Below are positions 12,620-24,730 of a DNA stretch of 64,000 bases, piece after piece. How positions within the stretch are numbered: position 1 is the first letter of the stretch; the number at the start of each line of letters is the position of its first letter. Location of the stretch: positions 5,208,001 through 5,272,000 of the forward strand of contig NC_079878.1 in the NCBI RefSeq assembly GCF_029227915.1, read 5' to 3'. The position numbers were made by a program, and so were the translations under genes. The DNA comes from Hydractinia symbiolongicarpus (Eukaryota; Cnidaria; Hydrozoa; Anthoathecata; Hydractiniidae). Below the pieces are notes generated by a model. The model saw only the letters and a list, made by a program, of their open reading frames with translations, ran no database searches and had not been told where the DNA came from.

Positions 12620-15600
12620 AATCACAAAAGAAGCGCACGATTGAAGTTTATCTAAGGATTTAAAGCCATATATCACGCGTGCTACGGTAATACTTTCAAT
12701 TTCTCTGCTCGTCGGAAAACAATCGTCCGGATAAAACAATCAGTCCAGATAACTTGTGTGTCGATTTGACAACGCCAACAAAAAATGAATGCATTCTTAG
12801 GGTAACCAACAAAGAAGGAGAGTTTGTTTTTAAGCTCACCATGGGAGGGTAGAGAATTGTGAAAACAATCAAATATTTATAAAAAAAACAGCAACGGCAA
12901 CCCGTCGAGTTTCAATAACACTCTTTAGTAACAAAAATTCATATTTTGTCACATGCAATCCAAAGTTGCATACAAAACATTTGGCGCCTAAAAATTTAAA
13001 ATTCGGACAATATTAGGACAGGTGCAACAAAATAAAAACAAGAAAATAAAAGTAAAAAACATTCAAAAAAGAAAGATTTTCGGAACAATTTAAAACTTTA
13101 GCATTCTGAATTTTTTTTGGAGGGACGTTGTAACAAGGGGATATAATTGTTCCAGACATCGCAGTGTATTCGCAGCTTTTCACGGCGGGCAACCACAACT
13201 TTGCAGCATTTTTTTGCTCGATAATACAGAATTAGTGTTCACAACAGATTAACACGCAAAACCTTAACTAATTATGCAAAATCTTCAGCCTCGATATTCG
13301 GCAGTTTTTATATCATTGCTCGTGATCATTAACATTTTATATTAAAAAAGTGGCTTTTATAAAAATATAAAAAAACTTTGTTTTTGGAGAGAATATGATT
13401 ACTTTCACATTTTAGTACTTGTCTAAAGCATTCATTTTACTTTATTTTGCTAACGTATTTAATGTTGTCGCACTTAACGCAAAGTAATTCAATCGCGTAC
13501 ACACACGAGTATATGAAATACAAAACTTTTTTGGGATGTTTAAAACAATGCGATATCACTAGACTCTATCCCATGCACTCTTTCTCATAGGTTTTAAAGT
13601 AATGTTAAAAATAGATTTGCAAAGCACTGTTGATTTACACAAAAAAAACTTTTGATTGTGCAAGGAAAGCAAGCATTTTTACTTTCTTGACCGAATTTTA
13701 ATACACAGAAATCCAATTCTACGGGAAGGTTAAAAAAGAGATTTATCACGCAAAAAAGAATATACCGCAAGCATCGTTTCCAACTGTCAGATTCAGTTCA
13801 TCTTGCAGTAAGCCTTGCTAATTCAATAGTATACACTATAGAGTATACTGAAAGAAACTGGCCAGGAAAAAAAATGAATAAAAACAACACATAAACAACA
13901 AATGAGTCAATTTCGCGAAAATAATTCTTCGCGAACGAACCAATTTAAGGTTTTATGCGACGACTTATATTTTCGCGAATCTAGTAGTACTTTTTTGCAA
14001 TTTTTAGACCTTTTTTAATTTCTGGTAAGAAGACATGGTAGTGATATCATCTTGTGTGTAGGGGTCACTGGTGTGGAACGTCATCTATGATAATACATGT
14101 GTTGTTAATGACTGTCACTATGAAAGAATAGGGTAGTAAACATGCATAAACCAGTTTTTTTTTTATCATGACAAACAGAAGCAGAAAAACTCTTAGACAA
14201 TAAAAAAACCCATGAAACTCAGCATGTTCTGTGAAAACTGTATAAGGAATGATGATGATTATCAGACAACGGATGATTTTCAGATTGTAAAAGACACCAT
14301 GATCTATAAATTAAGAGTTCCCTTGAAACCAAAGCAAGCCTTACACAAAAACTATTTGGTTCACTGTTCACATTAATTTTTGGGGAAAAAATTGTGTTAC
14401 CAGTTTAAAAAAATGGCTTGGAAAGGGTAAAGTAGCCAGATCATAAGTTGTTTTTGAAATGGTTTGTGCATCAGCATCAATAGAACTTTCCTTACAAGTT
14501 AGTTGGTGAAAAGTCATTTTAGCTACAAAAACAAATATGACTAACTAGATCTTAACCATTGTGCCCTGAAAGTTCTTCACAAGTGCTAAAGTTACTGGAA
14601 AGAGTTTTTAAAGCCCTTTATTACAAAAAATGGCCTTAATGACAAGACAAATGCACAAATGTATGAAAAACGCAGAAGTAAGAAAACAGCTCTATTTTGT
14701 ATTATCTTTACTATTGTTCTTTTTTCTAAGTAGATTTTTCCAAGGACTGATTGACTAGTAAATATGCAACTAAAAAGTTGATCACTGAAACATTTCAGGC
14801 AATTCACAGATAAAAACTCACAAGAAAATCGGTAAAACTTTTAAAGTTCTTTCCTTGTCTAGTTTTTCTTATTTTTCTTTGAGTGCACAGGTAGTAAGAT
14901 AAAATAAAGAATGCAAGGTTACCATTGACAAATGTATACAAATTTTGCATTCCTGTTTAAAGAATTTTTAGAATATCCACAACCAAAAGTTTACAGCCTT
15001 CATATTAGGCCCACACACTTTTAACTTGTCAGACTTCACTTGTCATGTTAACAATTAGGCTTGGGATTTTAGGTTATTTGATTACTAGATCTAAAATCTC
15101 AAGCTTGGCCTACATTCCTGGATCTTTGCAGGCTGTAACGTCAATTCTAGAAAAGTTATGTTTTTTAAAATAAAACCAAGGTTCGTAATTTCTACAATGA
15201 TCTTGTTTGTTATTGTAAATAGCTTGTTAATAACCTTTTAAAGAAGTTTACTAGTTCAACCATCAATGAATCTGCAGCTCTAAATGAGAAGGCTTTTTAG
15301 CTTAACTCCATGTTAATTAAGGAAAGTGTGAACCTGTTTTTAGAAGCTGTATTAGGTTTAGTGATTGTGGTAGGTTTTTGGCAGAAGAAATTTTAAGTGC
15401 ATTTGATCAGTAGCAATGCACATTTATTAATCATTTTAGAAGCTTTTCTAATGTACCTTGGATGCCCAAGCCCTTGTCCAGAAAAAGTTGTCAAAGTGTA
15501 GCTTAGCAAATGCATTAACAGATGTTTATATATGAGGTCAGCCTTGCCAATGAGGAAATAAGTTTGTCTACAAAAAAATAAACTTTTGCACATATGATAT

Positions 15601-16126
15601 TGACTTATGCATGAAATTTAAGACCTGAAATCAGTACAACCAATTCTTTTCCATGCGTGTGTGGAGGCATGCAAGTGTGATCACACATGCTAGAATGATA
15701 TTGGAGATGTTATGGTTCTAATTTTAAAATATTCATAGGTTTCTATTTAGGTTTTTTTGTGTTCGTTAGAAATAACAAATGCAACTATTTCCTTTTTCTT
15801 CTAAAACATATTCCATTTTGAAATATTGGTTCATGTTTTAGAATGTGTGGTCTTGTCAATTTTTTGTTTTTTTTGTCATTTTTCAACATTAGCAGTTCTA
15901 ATTCAAATTAATGCATTTCTTTTAACTCTAAAATTGCATGCCCTATAGAAGGTCGCATACTTTTTGTTTACCATATTTGTTGTTTTTTTCATAAATTCTC
16001 TAAAGTTGATATTCAGGCGTGAATAGTAGTTTTTATAAACAACATTTTTAGCCAATGCTTTTAATACAAGAGCAAATTTAAGTGACTTTGGCGGCATTCT
16101 GATGCAAATAATGTAAAAGTAATTAC
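12620..16126. other. Intergenic, no gene recognised
   Basis: AT-rich DNA. A cluster of cgcgaa words at about 13911-13982 belongs to a motif seen repeatedly in non-coding parts of the window. No exon-like segment with flanking splice signals was found. Confidence 0.4.
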
Positions 16127-16770
16127 TTACCTTATTCCATGAAATTAACAAGTCAAGAAATTAACACAAATTAAATTAACAGTCATGAAATTAACGCGGT
16201 TCAATGATATTATTTTGAAAAAGGCATTAACTAATGCAGTTGTGCAATGTTGTTTTTAAAAATGCATTTAATTAACGCAAATTTGAGAATATGCGATACT
16301 AAACGAAGCAAAAATTATGGCAACAGTTGAATCCGCGGTAGTAAAGCGGTCTCCTCTATTACAAGGAGGTTTGGAAATCTGCGGTAGTAAAGCGGTCTCC
16401 TCTATTACAAGGAGGTTTGGAAATCTGAAGAAATTTTGGAAAAAGTGCTTTTAGTTAATTTTCCAGTTGGATCAGAGTATGAAGATGATGCAAAAGCTAT
16501 TTTAAAAAAGATCACTGAAAAAGATAAGACTGTTGAGCTATCGTCCAATAGGGAGGAGTAAAAAATTTGTAAAAAAAAATTGTATTTTTATATTTTTAAG
16601 GCTTTTGCATATTGTAAAAAAGTCACCAACTTAACAGTATTTTAATTAACGAGTCACGAAATTACCAGTCTTTAAATTAACACTGCATTTAATTAACGGT
16701 CATTAAATTAACACAAATTTTAAAAAACCATGTTAATTTCATGACTAGTTAATTTCATGGAATAGGTAAC
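16127..16770. mobile_element. Non-autonomous TIR element with ATTAAC repeats
   Basis: The ends match as inverted repeats: ttaccttattccatgaaatt on the left, and its reverse complement with one indel on the right (aatttcatggaataggtaac). Subterminal copies of catgaaattaac and its complement are scattered on both sides. The middle holds a short coding-like piece (VNFPVGSEYEDDAKAILKK, about 16455-16510) and a 46-bp duplication. No clear target-site duplication seen. Confidence 0.7.
16335..16426. repeat. 46-bp tandem duplication
   Basis: Two identical adjacent copies of a 46-bp unit starting gcggtagtaaagcggtctcc at 16335 and 16381, inside the TIR element. Confidence 0.95.
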
Positions 16771-18454
16771 TCTGATCCATACTTTTACTTTACAAGGCCA
16801 GTTGTTCTTATGAACCACAAAAAATATCATTGCGGAAATGACCTGGCTTTAGGAAGTTAATCCCATTTTTATCCCAGGTGGTCCCTATAGTTACGCACAT
16901 AGAAGATGATGTTAGTTATTTCTAAACAATTTTTCCTCAATCCTTAAAGTGAATTGTAAGGGCTTCACAAAATCTTAATAAACATTCTTTGACGTCAATG
17001 TTGTTTTGCGATAAAACTTTTGTAAATAACAGAACAACTACATAGTCAATGTTATATATAGACTGTGTTAAAAAAATTTTAAAAATATAATCCACTTGCA
17101 AAATCTCTCGCAGCTGTGGTCATGGAGTAATATAGGCCCTTTGCCATTGATTCTTGTAAATAGTTTTGTTGCAACAACCATTGTTGAAATAGGTGATACA
17201 AGCAATCAGTGTAAAAAAATGATTCATAGTTTTAACATTTTCTTAGTAGAATGATTCAGAAAGCATTTCATTTGTGGTAAACATCTACCATTTTGTTTTG
17301 TTTCTATTCTTCGATTGACAATGAATAAATCATTATGTAAAAACATTGTACAGGTTTTTGTTTTGTTTAATCCAGGGTTGAAATTAGAAATATAAAGTCA
17401 GTTCGCAAAAATTTGCTGAATGTAGAGAAGAAAACCTCTTTGCAATTGTCTAGGAGCACTGTAGGCCACTGACCATTGATCTCTTGATAATGATTCTTTT
17501 GTTGCAGCTGGTTGCTGCAACAAAAGAACCACCTCTCATAGAAATAGGTCAAACAAAACGATTGATGAAAAAAATGGAATTTGCAGTTTATAACATTTTC
17601 TTTGTAGATTAATTCGCAAAGAAGGCATTACGATTCGCGAATTGCGAACTGCAACCTGCAAGCCGAACCCTGTAATCTTACGGTCGATTATGCATTGCAA
17701 TAACATTGTAAAGGTTTCTTTTAAATGAACTTTGGTTAAGTTTCATTCAATCAAATGTTTAAATTTTAGTGAGCTGTTTGTATTCTTGTAAAGAAGGTTC
17801 AGTTCCAAATGTTTGGTAACTTTAATTTTACACCCCTTCCTATTTTAGACTGAACTCACTAAGTTTATCTAAAGATCTACCAACCAGAAGATATACTAGG
17901 TATGTTAGGCCACCTATCACTAAGTAAAACTAAAGAGAAAACGATGCGCTACAAATTTTACCACTGTATAATCGTATCAAACGAGGAAGGAGGTCCATGA
18001 TGATAGTTCCCTTTCGCACAACACGGAAGGCAACGAGTAAGACCTGCCTCAGTTTAGCAAGCAGAGGTTCTGTTAAAGACTTTATTATTGAGTCTCCTGT
18101 ACAGTTCTACTGTGGACCTGTCTCTGTGTCAAGCATCTTTAAAGCTTGACTCTGGCGGATTCTGTGATATACAACTGTAATAACTATCATGCCTTTAAAT
18201 ATAACATTATAAGAATGACCTGACCTTTAGTTCGTAAATTGCACATTTTTTGTTTTCACACAAGCTTACGGAATTAAAATTGACACTTGTTCGTTATTTA
18301 CTTGAAGGTAGGTCAGTAGCACTTGCACTTATCTGGCATGCATATATTACAAGTTGAACTAGTGGATAAATGTAAAAGACCTGTACATACATTGTTTATA
18401 GTGAGAAAATGCATTAAATTTTTTTACTATTGCAAATTTTTTTTTCCTGCTAAG
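16771..18454. other. Intergenic with dispersed repeats
   Basis: Contains a dispersed repeat at about 17375-17443 (gaaattagaaatataaagtc, aaaaatttgctgaatgtaga) whose inverted copy is at 37699-37770. A 51-bp acceptor-donor bounded segment at 17849-17899 could be a small exon (frame SLSKDLPTRRYT), but no partner in frame was confirmed. Confidence 0.4.
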
Positions 18455-18595
18455 TTACAAAAACACAGAGTTTTATCAACATTACTTCAACAAGATTTGC
18501 ATGGGCTAAAAATGCCTTTTCTAGGAACAGAAGAGTTCATTACAGTTCATAACAACAGGATATCAAGTCTTGTCTTCCAAGCGCCCAGCACATAA
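18455..18595 (+). CDS. Possible terminal exon, unknown
   Basis: A pyrimidine-rich acceptor (ttttttttcctgctaag) is followed by a 46-codon frame ending in TAA (HRVLSTLLQQDLHGLKMPFL; then GTEEFITVHNNRISSLVFQA). The composition is protein-like, but there is no recognised family and no upstream exon in a matching phase. Low confidence. Confidence 0.25.
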   Translation, partial: LQKHRVLSTLLQQDLHGLKMPFLGTEEFITVHNNRISSLVFQAPST

Positions 18596-19087
18596 TTTTT
18601 GACAAAAAACATAATGGCAGATATACTGCGATGGTATCACAATCGAACTTTACTGAAAGCATGCATAGTGTTTTCAAAAGGTTTTATTTAATACAATTTG
18701 CTCGATATAAAAATATATAGTTTTAAGTCACACAATTCTGTTATACCTCTCGAGGGTTGTCGTTTTATGTGGCTGAGTCAATGAAATTGAAAGGGCTGTT
18801 TTGCATAAGGTATGATTTGGGCGAGTTATGAATAATTTAGAAGAGTTCAGGATTTATCAGCAAAAAACGCAAATTTAAATCAAAAAGTCCTCCTTATGTA
18901 TATGAGCGTTTTCAGTTAGTCAGTACATTTGTTAAAAGAATAAAATATTTGTCTGTCGTTGCAATCGAAAAGAGAGGAAAAATCGTTGCTATAACTAAGA
19001 GATTATCATAACAGTTATAAGGGATTTTGTATCTTCTCTGGAATCATAACAAAGCTCCAACATAGTGGGGTTTCCTTATTTTTTGAT

Positions 19088-19121
19088 CAGTACAAATGGT
19101 ATATATATACCATTTGTACTG
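19088..19121. repeat. 34-bp perfect palindrome
   Basis: 17-base arms (cagtacaaatggtatat and its exact complement) meet with no loop. Confidence 0.95.
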
Positions 19122-19880
19122 ACTGCCAAGACAATAAAACAAATGGTATTACAAACAAATTTTGTTGAACATTTGTGGGTTAAAATGGTGAGCAAGCTTG
19201 CACTTTTTACAGCTGTTTGCAGTTTATTGGCACCTACCTAGATGGACCAGATTTCCTGATTTTTAACAACATTTCCTAGACTTGTAGTTGATAAATACAT
19301 AAACAAAACTTACCACAGTTAGGGAAGTCAGACTTTGTTCAATATTTCTATCCACCTCAACAAATAATCCACTACCAGAAGTCATATGTTAATGATGCAA
19401 AAATGATTAGCTAGCTATAGCTAGCTAGAAAACTACAATTAGTTTAGCCTTTTTGGCAGCAACAAATATTAGCTATGCCTTCTCAAATAGATATCAAATT
19501 GTGTTTCTTTTGCTTTATGTATTTATGGAGTAAAAAATATAGCTAGCAATATATTTACCATATAACAAATGGATATTATAATACGTCTAGTTAGCTTGCT
19601 AGCTGCCTAGCTAATTTATTGTTTTGGTGTTAGCCAGCTGTAATAAAAAGTCGACTTTGCAATATAGCTTGCCTTTTCCGCAGACTGCTAATGTTTTGTG
19701 TCTGTTTTACTAATTTGTTCTAAGACTTCGTTTAGTTTTTAATCACAGTATGTTGCAGATTTAGGAACAACGTAATGTCAATTCTTAATCCACGTGGTTT
19801 AAAAGTATCATAAAATATGACCAACTAACAAGTATATTAACTCTATACTCGAATTGTTTTAGCTCCAAATACTCCAACGC

Positions 19881-20102
19881 TTAAGGAAGCTGCGAGTAAT
19901 GCAAATATACCAAGATAAATAGACCAGAAATAAAATTAACAGTAACGTAATAACCAGCTAACACCCACACGCCATACCATCCATCTTCATCCAAGACGAA
20001 AGATATAGTTAACTCAGTTGGCCAGCACACCCATAGATAGGGCACTACAGTCAAAACACGGACACAAAACAAACTTTTGGCACAGGTATTGACAAACAGA
20101 TC
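19881..20102 (-). CDS. Terminal exon of a membrane protein
   Basis: On the minus strand a strong acceptor (ttttttacttttttcag) opens a phase-0 exon of 73 codons ending in TAA at 19881. It is rich in aromatic and hydrophobic residues and holds two likely membrane segments: VLTVVPYLWVCWPTEL, and GVWVLAGYYVTVNFISGLFI followed by LVYLHY. A polar loop (VLDEDGWY) separates them. This looks like the C-terminal end of a multi-pass membrane protein. I do not recognise the family and found no upstream exon, so the gene may be long-introned or a fragment. Confidence 0.4.
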   Translation of the reverse strand, partial: DLFVNTCAKSLFCVRVLTVVPYLWVCWPTELTISFVLDEDGWYGVWVLAGYYVTVNFISGLFILVYLHYSQLP

Positions 20103-20732
20103 CTGAAAAAAGTAAAAAATATTTTCTAAATTTTTATTCTGGTGAGAGAAGTAATATTATCTAAATGTACTTTACTCCAATATCGCTAATACAGTTATTT
20201 AGAGGGCAATTCTTTAAGACATGCAGGAAAGATTTTGATGAAAATAAAAGCATGAGTAAGAAAACTCTCTGATTTTACAGGAGCAGAAAATCTTTAAAAG
20301 ATCTATTCCTAATAAGTATTTGAATACCATCAGATAAGAAAGGCCGATGAGCGTAACACATTTACGTTGGACAGTTTACTGGTCAACTGGGTTCGATATT
20401 TCGGGCATGACTACTACGAAAAAACATCAGTATCAGTAACGGGAAATGATGACGTTAAAATACAGCGGCACCTTTCTATCGCACACTCCCTGTCTTCGTA
20501 TCCTTTTGAAACGCATAAGGCAAGGCTGTTTTTAAAAAGAAAAATTTTGTGTGAAAATCACTCTGATCTTTTCTCAATTTAAAAATTAAAAAAAACGCTC
20601 CAAGCCCCCTGCTGGGGAGGGTCAAAAAATTTCGCACAACGAAACCGATGCTAAGGTTCGGGATTTGAGTTTTCAATAAATCGACTAAAAGCAAGAAAAA
20701 TATTAAAGAGCACTGCAAAACTTGATCTATGT

Positions 20733-21032
20733 AACCTCGTCCCCAGGGCTTGTATTGTTACGGAGGCGTCCCGTCCAGAATATTGGCGTAGGAAAGTTAT
20801 GTAGTACCTTATAATTTTGCAAATGAATACCGTTCGTGTTATAGGAGCCGGTGTGTCAAGACACTGTGTCTATGTATGGCTCTGATTTTAAAATTTAAAT
20901 ATTTAAGTATCGATGAAGTGGTATATAAAAAAGGGTGATTTTCCACATGCATTCTATCTGCTTAAATCAGTCCTCTACATCAAGCATTGTCGGAAACTTC
21001 ATCACCGCAATATGAACTAGAGACGAGGTTGC
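20733..21032. mobile_element. Possible MITE with AACCTCGT ends
   Basis: Left end aacctcgtccccag, right end agagacgaggttgc. The same inverted ends occur at four other places in the window (25791, 26178, 39385, 51940). No coding content. Confidence 0.5.
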
Positions 21033-21612
21033 TAAAATCTTTATGATTTTTATGCAACAACCATCTATATTATATACCACGCAAAATGGCAGTATATCCA
21101 CGGGTCACCGACTAGATATATACCCATTATAAAATGGAAGCCAGTATGGGAGATTGGGACATTGCACAATTCCCTTTGACCTAATACAATCAAATCTAGA
21201 CATAAAAGACACCTCTGGCCTAGAACTGCCACATAAAAAGCTAACTAAAATTGCAATTTTAACTGATTTGTTTATGACCTCTTCTCTATTTACTTTTATT
21301 ACAAATTAAAGTTACAAATTAAATGTGCTTTTGTATTTTTATATTTATTTTACTTTTAAAAAATTTGGGACTTTACATGTTTTTTTATAAGTATCCGTAA
21401 TCCGTAAGCATCCATAAGCTTAAATTTATGTGAAGCCTAAGAAAAATGTTTTTATGTTTTTTGTTTTGTGAGCAGTTTTTCTTTTTATTCTTTATGTCTG
21501 AATTAACCAGTATGTAAGATTTAAGTTGTAATTACTGATGTTTAAAATTCAATTTAAATTTTACAAATAAACATATTTTGAGCCCGATCATGTGTTTTTT
21601 ATAAGTTCAATA

Positions 21613-21917
21613 ATAGACAGGGCATATAGTCTAGCAATCTAACAAAATGCCTAATTTAACTTTTTATTGTGGAATCTGATAGATTAGGTAGGAAGCTTCA
21701 AAAAACCACCGAATACCTTTCCGGGAAAACTTCCGGCGTCACGTGACTGATGGCGTCAAATGCGGCAAAAATTGTGCACAAATCCTGCGATAACTCGTGA
21801 ACGGTATAAAATATAAACTTAAAAATGGCATATTTGGCATCGGCTAAATAAGACCTTTTGAATGATATACAGTTTTATTAGTCTGCTACATATTTGAAAT
21901 TTTCCTCCTCCGCAGCG
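21613..21917 (+). repeat. Left terminal inverted repeat
   Basis: About 305 bp, matching 25424-25728 in reverse complement. It contains tcacgtga and the inner end ttcctcctccgcagcg. Confidence 0.95.
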
Positions 21918-22295
21918 ACCACGAAATTACTTTTTGAAAGTTGTTACTCGAATTGCGCTATTCAAATAGAAATTCTCGAAAACGTGATTCTAAAAACAAC
22001 CGCTATTCATATCTTTACTCGTAAAACATAATGGATATTATAGAATAACAGGAAAACCCCGATTGAGAGTTGATATGAATGTGAGTCGGGGCATCTGAAG
22101 ATCATTCCGGTGTTGTGACGACAAAGCGAAGTTATGTTAGGTGAGAAAATGAAGTTTGAAAGAATGAATGAACTTGCTTGTTAGTTATGGGAATATCATT
22201 TACATTTCTCTACAATTTCGTGCATTACTCTTTTTGATCGCTTATGTGCTGGTCGAGTTCGATTGTTTCACCACATTCAAAAAATATGAAAGAAT

Positions 22296-23009
22296 ATGGC
22301 CCTATCGTCTTCATTTCTCAGTCTTGAACAAACAAGTGAAAAATGTTTATTATGTGATGGTTCTTTTTCGCAAAAAGATTCCCAAAAAAGTTTTTCACAG
22401 CAAGGATGGGAGAACTTGAAGAGGATTGCAGAAGAATGGAACTGTATTGATATCGATCGAAATGACAAGTATTTCTCTTTTCGTTATGTTCACTCGCGAA
22501 TTGGTGATGTTATTGAAGCATTTGGTAAAGCTCATAAAAATTGTAGTATTACATTTGGAACGAAAGTGGAAAACTACAGGAAAAGATACGGAGAAATTAA
22601 GACAAGTGTTCTCGAACAAGAATCAGAGGATCTAACAAGTGATGTTCAGACTAGAAGATCACAAAGAGAAGCCAAAAAAAGAAAACAAATTTGTTTTATT
22701 TGTAATGAAAGAAGGGAAACGGACGGTGGATCATATAATCAAGCTGGACTTGGTAGATGCGAACAGGAAAGCTCTCGTCAAAGGATTCATCCAAGGACTG
22801 AGCTGTTTATTTCTAAACCGACTTGCCGATTTCACGAGGCCGCAAAAAGACTGCAGGTATTGCAAGGTGGACAGTCTTTTGATCTTTATGCCATTGATAT
22901 TTATTATCATAAAAACTGTTACTTTAAGTATGCAATAAACCAGCCTTTGAGTATTGAAGAAGAACAAGAATCTTCGAAAGACATCTTGAAGCAGAACGAG
23001 AAATGCTGA
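22296..23009 (+). CDS. Transposon protein, N-terminal zinc-finger part
   Basis: This is the N-terminal part of the transposon protein (237 codons). It carries a CLLC pair at residues 17-20 and a second zinc-binding stretch beginning CFIC near residue 133, followed by a family motif DLYAIDIYYHKNCYFKY. In the cnidarian proteins I recall with this layout, several hundred residues separate YHKNC from the next conserved block (HLEAEREML). Here they are almost adjacent, so an internal deletion is likely. The frame ends at TGA 23007-23009, overlapping the next frame by 7 bases. The other frame is already open upstream (IFERHLEAERE), so the break is a shift or deletion joint near 22970-23003, not a designed overlap. 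Confidence 0.8.
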   Translation: MALSSSFLSLEQTSEKCLLCDGSFSQKDSQKSFSQQGWENLKRIAEEWNCIDIDRNDKYFSFRYVHSRIGDVIEAFGKAHKNCSITFGTKVENYRKRYGEIKTSVLEQESEDLTSDVQTRRSQREAKKRKQICFICNERRETDGGSYNQAGLGRCEQESSRQRIHPRTELFISKPTCRFHEAAKRLQVLQGGQSFDLYAIDIYYHKNCYFKYAINQPLSIEEEQESSKDILKQNEKC

Positions 23010-24730
23010 AGCAAGTGTTTGCTTTCGACCACCAAAACTACTCTCGCTATTTGACATTTCAGCATGTGCTATTGACGGATTTGAAATCAAGCAACAATCC
23101 AGCCTATCAAGAGCTGCTCGAGAGGGGATTCGGAGCGAATTATTCGGGAGAAAAGTTTGCAACAGTTCACGGGGATTTGGTCACTGAATATTTTAATCGC
23201 GAAACCAAAGGGACAGCAGGTCCATTCAGATCCGGATTTAGTACCAATATCGACACAACTAACAAATGGGTGAAAACCGTTCACATTCACGCAAAGCTTC
23301 GTCTTACAATGCGTGATAAAATCAACATTAAAACAACGTCGACTCACAAAGAGCTTACGGATAGTGGTAAAGCAAAACACCATAGCGATGTCGCTGCTTT
23401 GAAAGAAAAGTTGCATTCCTATAAAACGGATCCATTTTCGAATGGTCCTGCAAAAGTAATCTGCACGGGTTTAGAAATCGATACAGAAGTAATTGAAGGC
23501 CTAATGAATGCACCAGAAATTGGGAATACCAGATACAAAGAGTTTGTCCAAAAACGACTTGTAACTAAAGAAAAAAGTATATTTGATCCAATCAAAAGAG
23601 TAAAGCTGAAAACCGGGCTTGAAAAGGTAAAGAGTACCCCTAAAGCAGTATCCATCCTCAAAGAAGATCGACAGGCCTTTGGAATTCTAGTGGCAAAAGC
23701 AACATCGCTTGAAGAGGCGTTCACATTTCCAATTACAACACTTCCATTGAGTCTTGCAACACCAAACAACATGCTGCGACAATCAGACAAAGCCAGTTTC
23801 CGAAACTATTTGATCAATGAATCAAAAGCGGTCTCCAGCGCTATCCCACTGAAGGCACGTTGGATTATTGATGGTATGGCCCTCTTTCGAACAGTGAAAC
23901 CAAAGCAAACATATAGAGAGTGGCTGGTCGCTGTTCTCCATTCAGCAATACCTCCTGCAATAGCAGATGCAGTACAAGTAGAAATCGTCAATGATACTTA
24001 TTTGGAAAATAGCATCAAATCATCAACGAGAATTGCGCGGGGAGAAACATCTCGCAGAGTACGTCTGGAAAGTGTAGACCAAAAAATGCTTCAAGGAAAG
24101 GAATGGCTAGAGTTTTTCCACAACAACGAAAATAAGGAAGATCTTATTCGACTTGCAAGCTCATTCTTCAGAAGTACAGACGGCAGACGGTTGTTGAAGA
24201 TCCCGCTTATCATCAATTGCAAAGAGGAAACTTTGCTGATTCGAAGTAATGGAGTGGAACGAATGCAAGATTGCAACCACGAGGAAGCAGACACGAGACT
24301 CGTGCTTCATGCAGCTCAAGATAAATCCCCTGCTGTGATTGTTGCAAAGGATACAGACGTGCTTATCCTATTGCTTCATGGTATGGTACACTGCCACGCC
24401 TCACAAGAATGGCACATGAAGATTGAGCACGAGAAGTATGTTGATGTACGATTGATATTTGATAACTTTGGCCCTGAAATTTGCACAGTGTTACCTCAGA
24501 TACATGCTCTAACCGGCTGTGATACAACTGCCTACAAATTCAATAAAGGAAAGATAAAAGTTTTTAAGAAAATATTGAAAGACAAAAGCGGCTTAGCTCT
24601 CATTGGTCAACTGGGTAAGAGCACTTCCATTTCTAATGAGACGGTGGTGCAAAGAAATTTTTTCAAATATTTATGTACCATGGAAAGGATAAAGACAGCT
24701 ATGTCCAGACGAGGGTACAGCAATATTTGA
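23003..24730 (+). CDS. Transposon protein, XPG-like nuclease part
   Basis: A 575-codon frame carrying the main body of the element's protein. Near the start is FAFDHQNYSRYL, a block conserved in this transposon protein group. The C-terminal third holds EEADTRL (residue ~427), KDTDVLILLLHG (~449) and LTGCDTT followed by Lys/Gly residues (~503). The spacing of acids resembles the I-region and helix-hairpin-helix of XPG/FEN nucleases; that similarity is my inference. RWIIDGMALFRTVKP lies just before residue 300. The first Met is not a real start, because the reading frame is open upstream. Beyond about 24670 the family reading moves to the next frame, so the last ~20 codons here are probably out of frame. 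Confidence 0.8.
   Translation: MLKQVFAFDHQNYSRYLTFQHVLLTDLKSSNNPAYQELLERGFGANYSGEKFATVHGDLVTEYFNRETKGTAGPFRSGFSTNIDTTNKWVKTVHIHAKLRLTMRDKINIKTTSTHKELTDSGKAKHHSDVAALKEKLHSYKTDPFSNGPAKVICTGLEIDTEVIEGLMNAPEIGNTRYKEFVQKRLVTKEKSIFDPIKRVKLKTGLEKVKSTPKAVSILKEDRQAFGILVAKATSLEEAFTFPITTLPLSLATPNNMLRQSDKASFRNYLINESKAVSSAIPLKARWIIDGMALFRTVKPKQTYREWLVAVLHSAIPPAIADAVQVEIVNDTYLENSIKSSTRIARGETSRRVRLESVDQKMLQGKEWLEFFHNNENKEDLIRLASSFFRSTDGRRLLKIPLIINCKEETLLIRSNGVERMQDCNHEEADTRLVLHAAQDKSPAVIVAKDTDVLILLLHGMVHCHASQEWHMKIEHEKYVDVRLIFDNFGPEICTVLPQIHALTGCDTTAYKFNKGKIKVFKKILKDKSGLALIGQLGKSTSISNETVVQRNFFKYLCTMERIKTAMSRRGYSNI

Noticed and set aside
17849-17899. 51-bp acceptor-donor bounded micro-exon
   Set aside because: Its phase does not join the likely frame of the next candidate exon at 18455.
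21601-21640. Similarity of the transposon end (aatagacagggcatat) to the SINE tail (aatagacagggtatat)
   Set aside because: Only ~16 bases match and the surrounding sequence differs; probably coincidence.
23003-23009. ATGCTGA stop-start overlap as translational coupling between transposon frames
   Set aside because: The second frame is already open and protein-like upstream of its ATG, so the overlap is a by-product of a frameshift or deletion.
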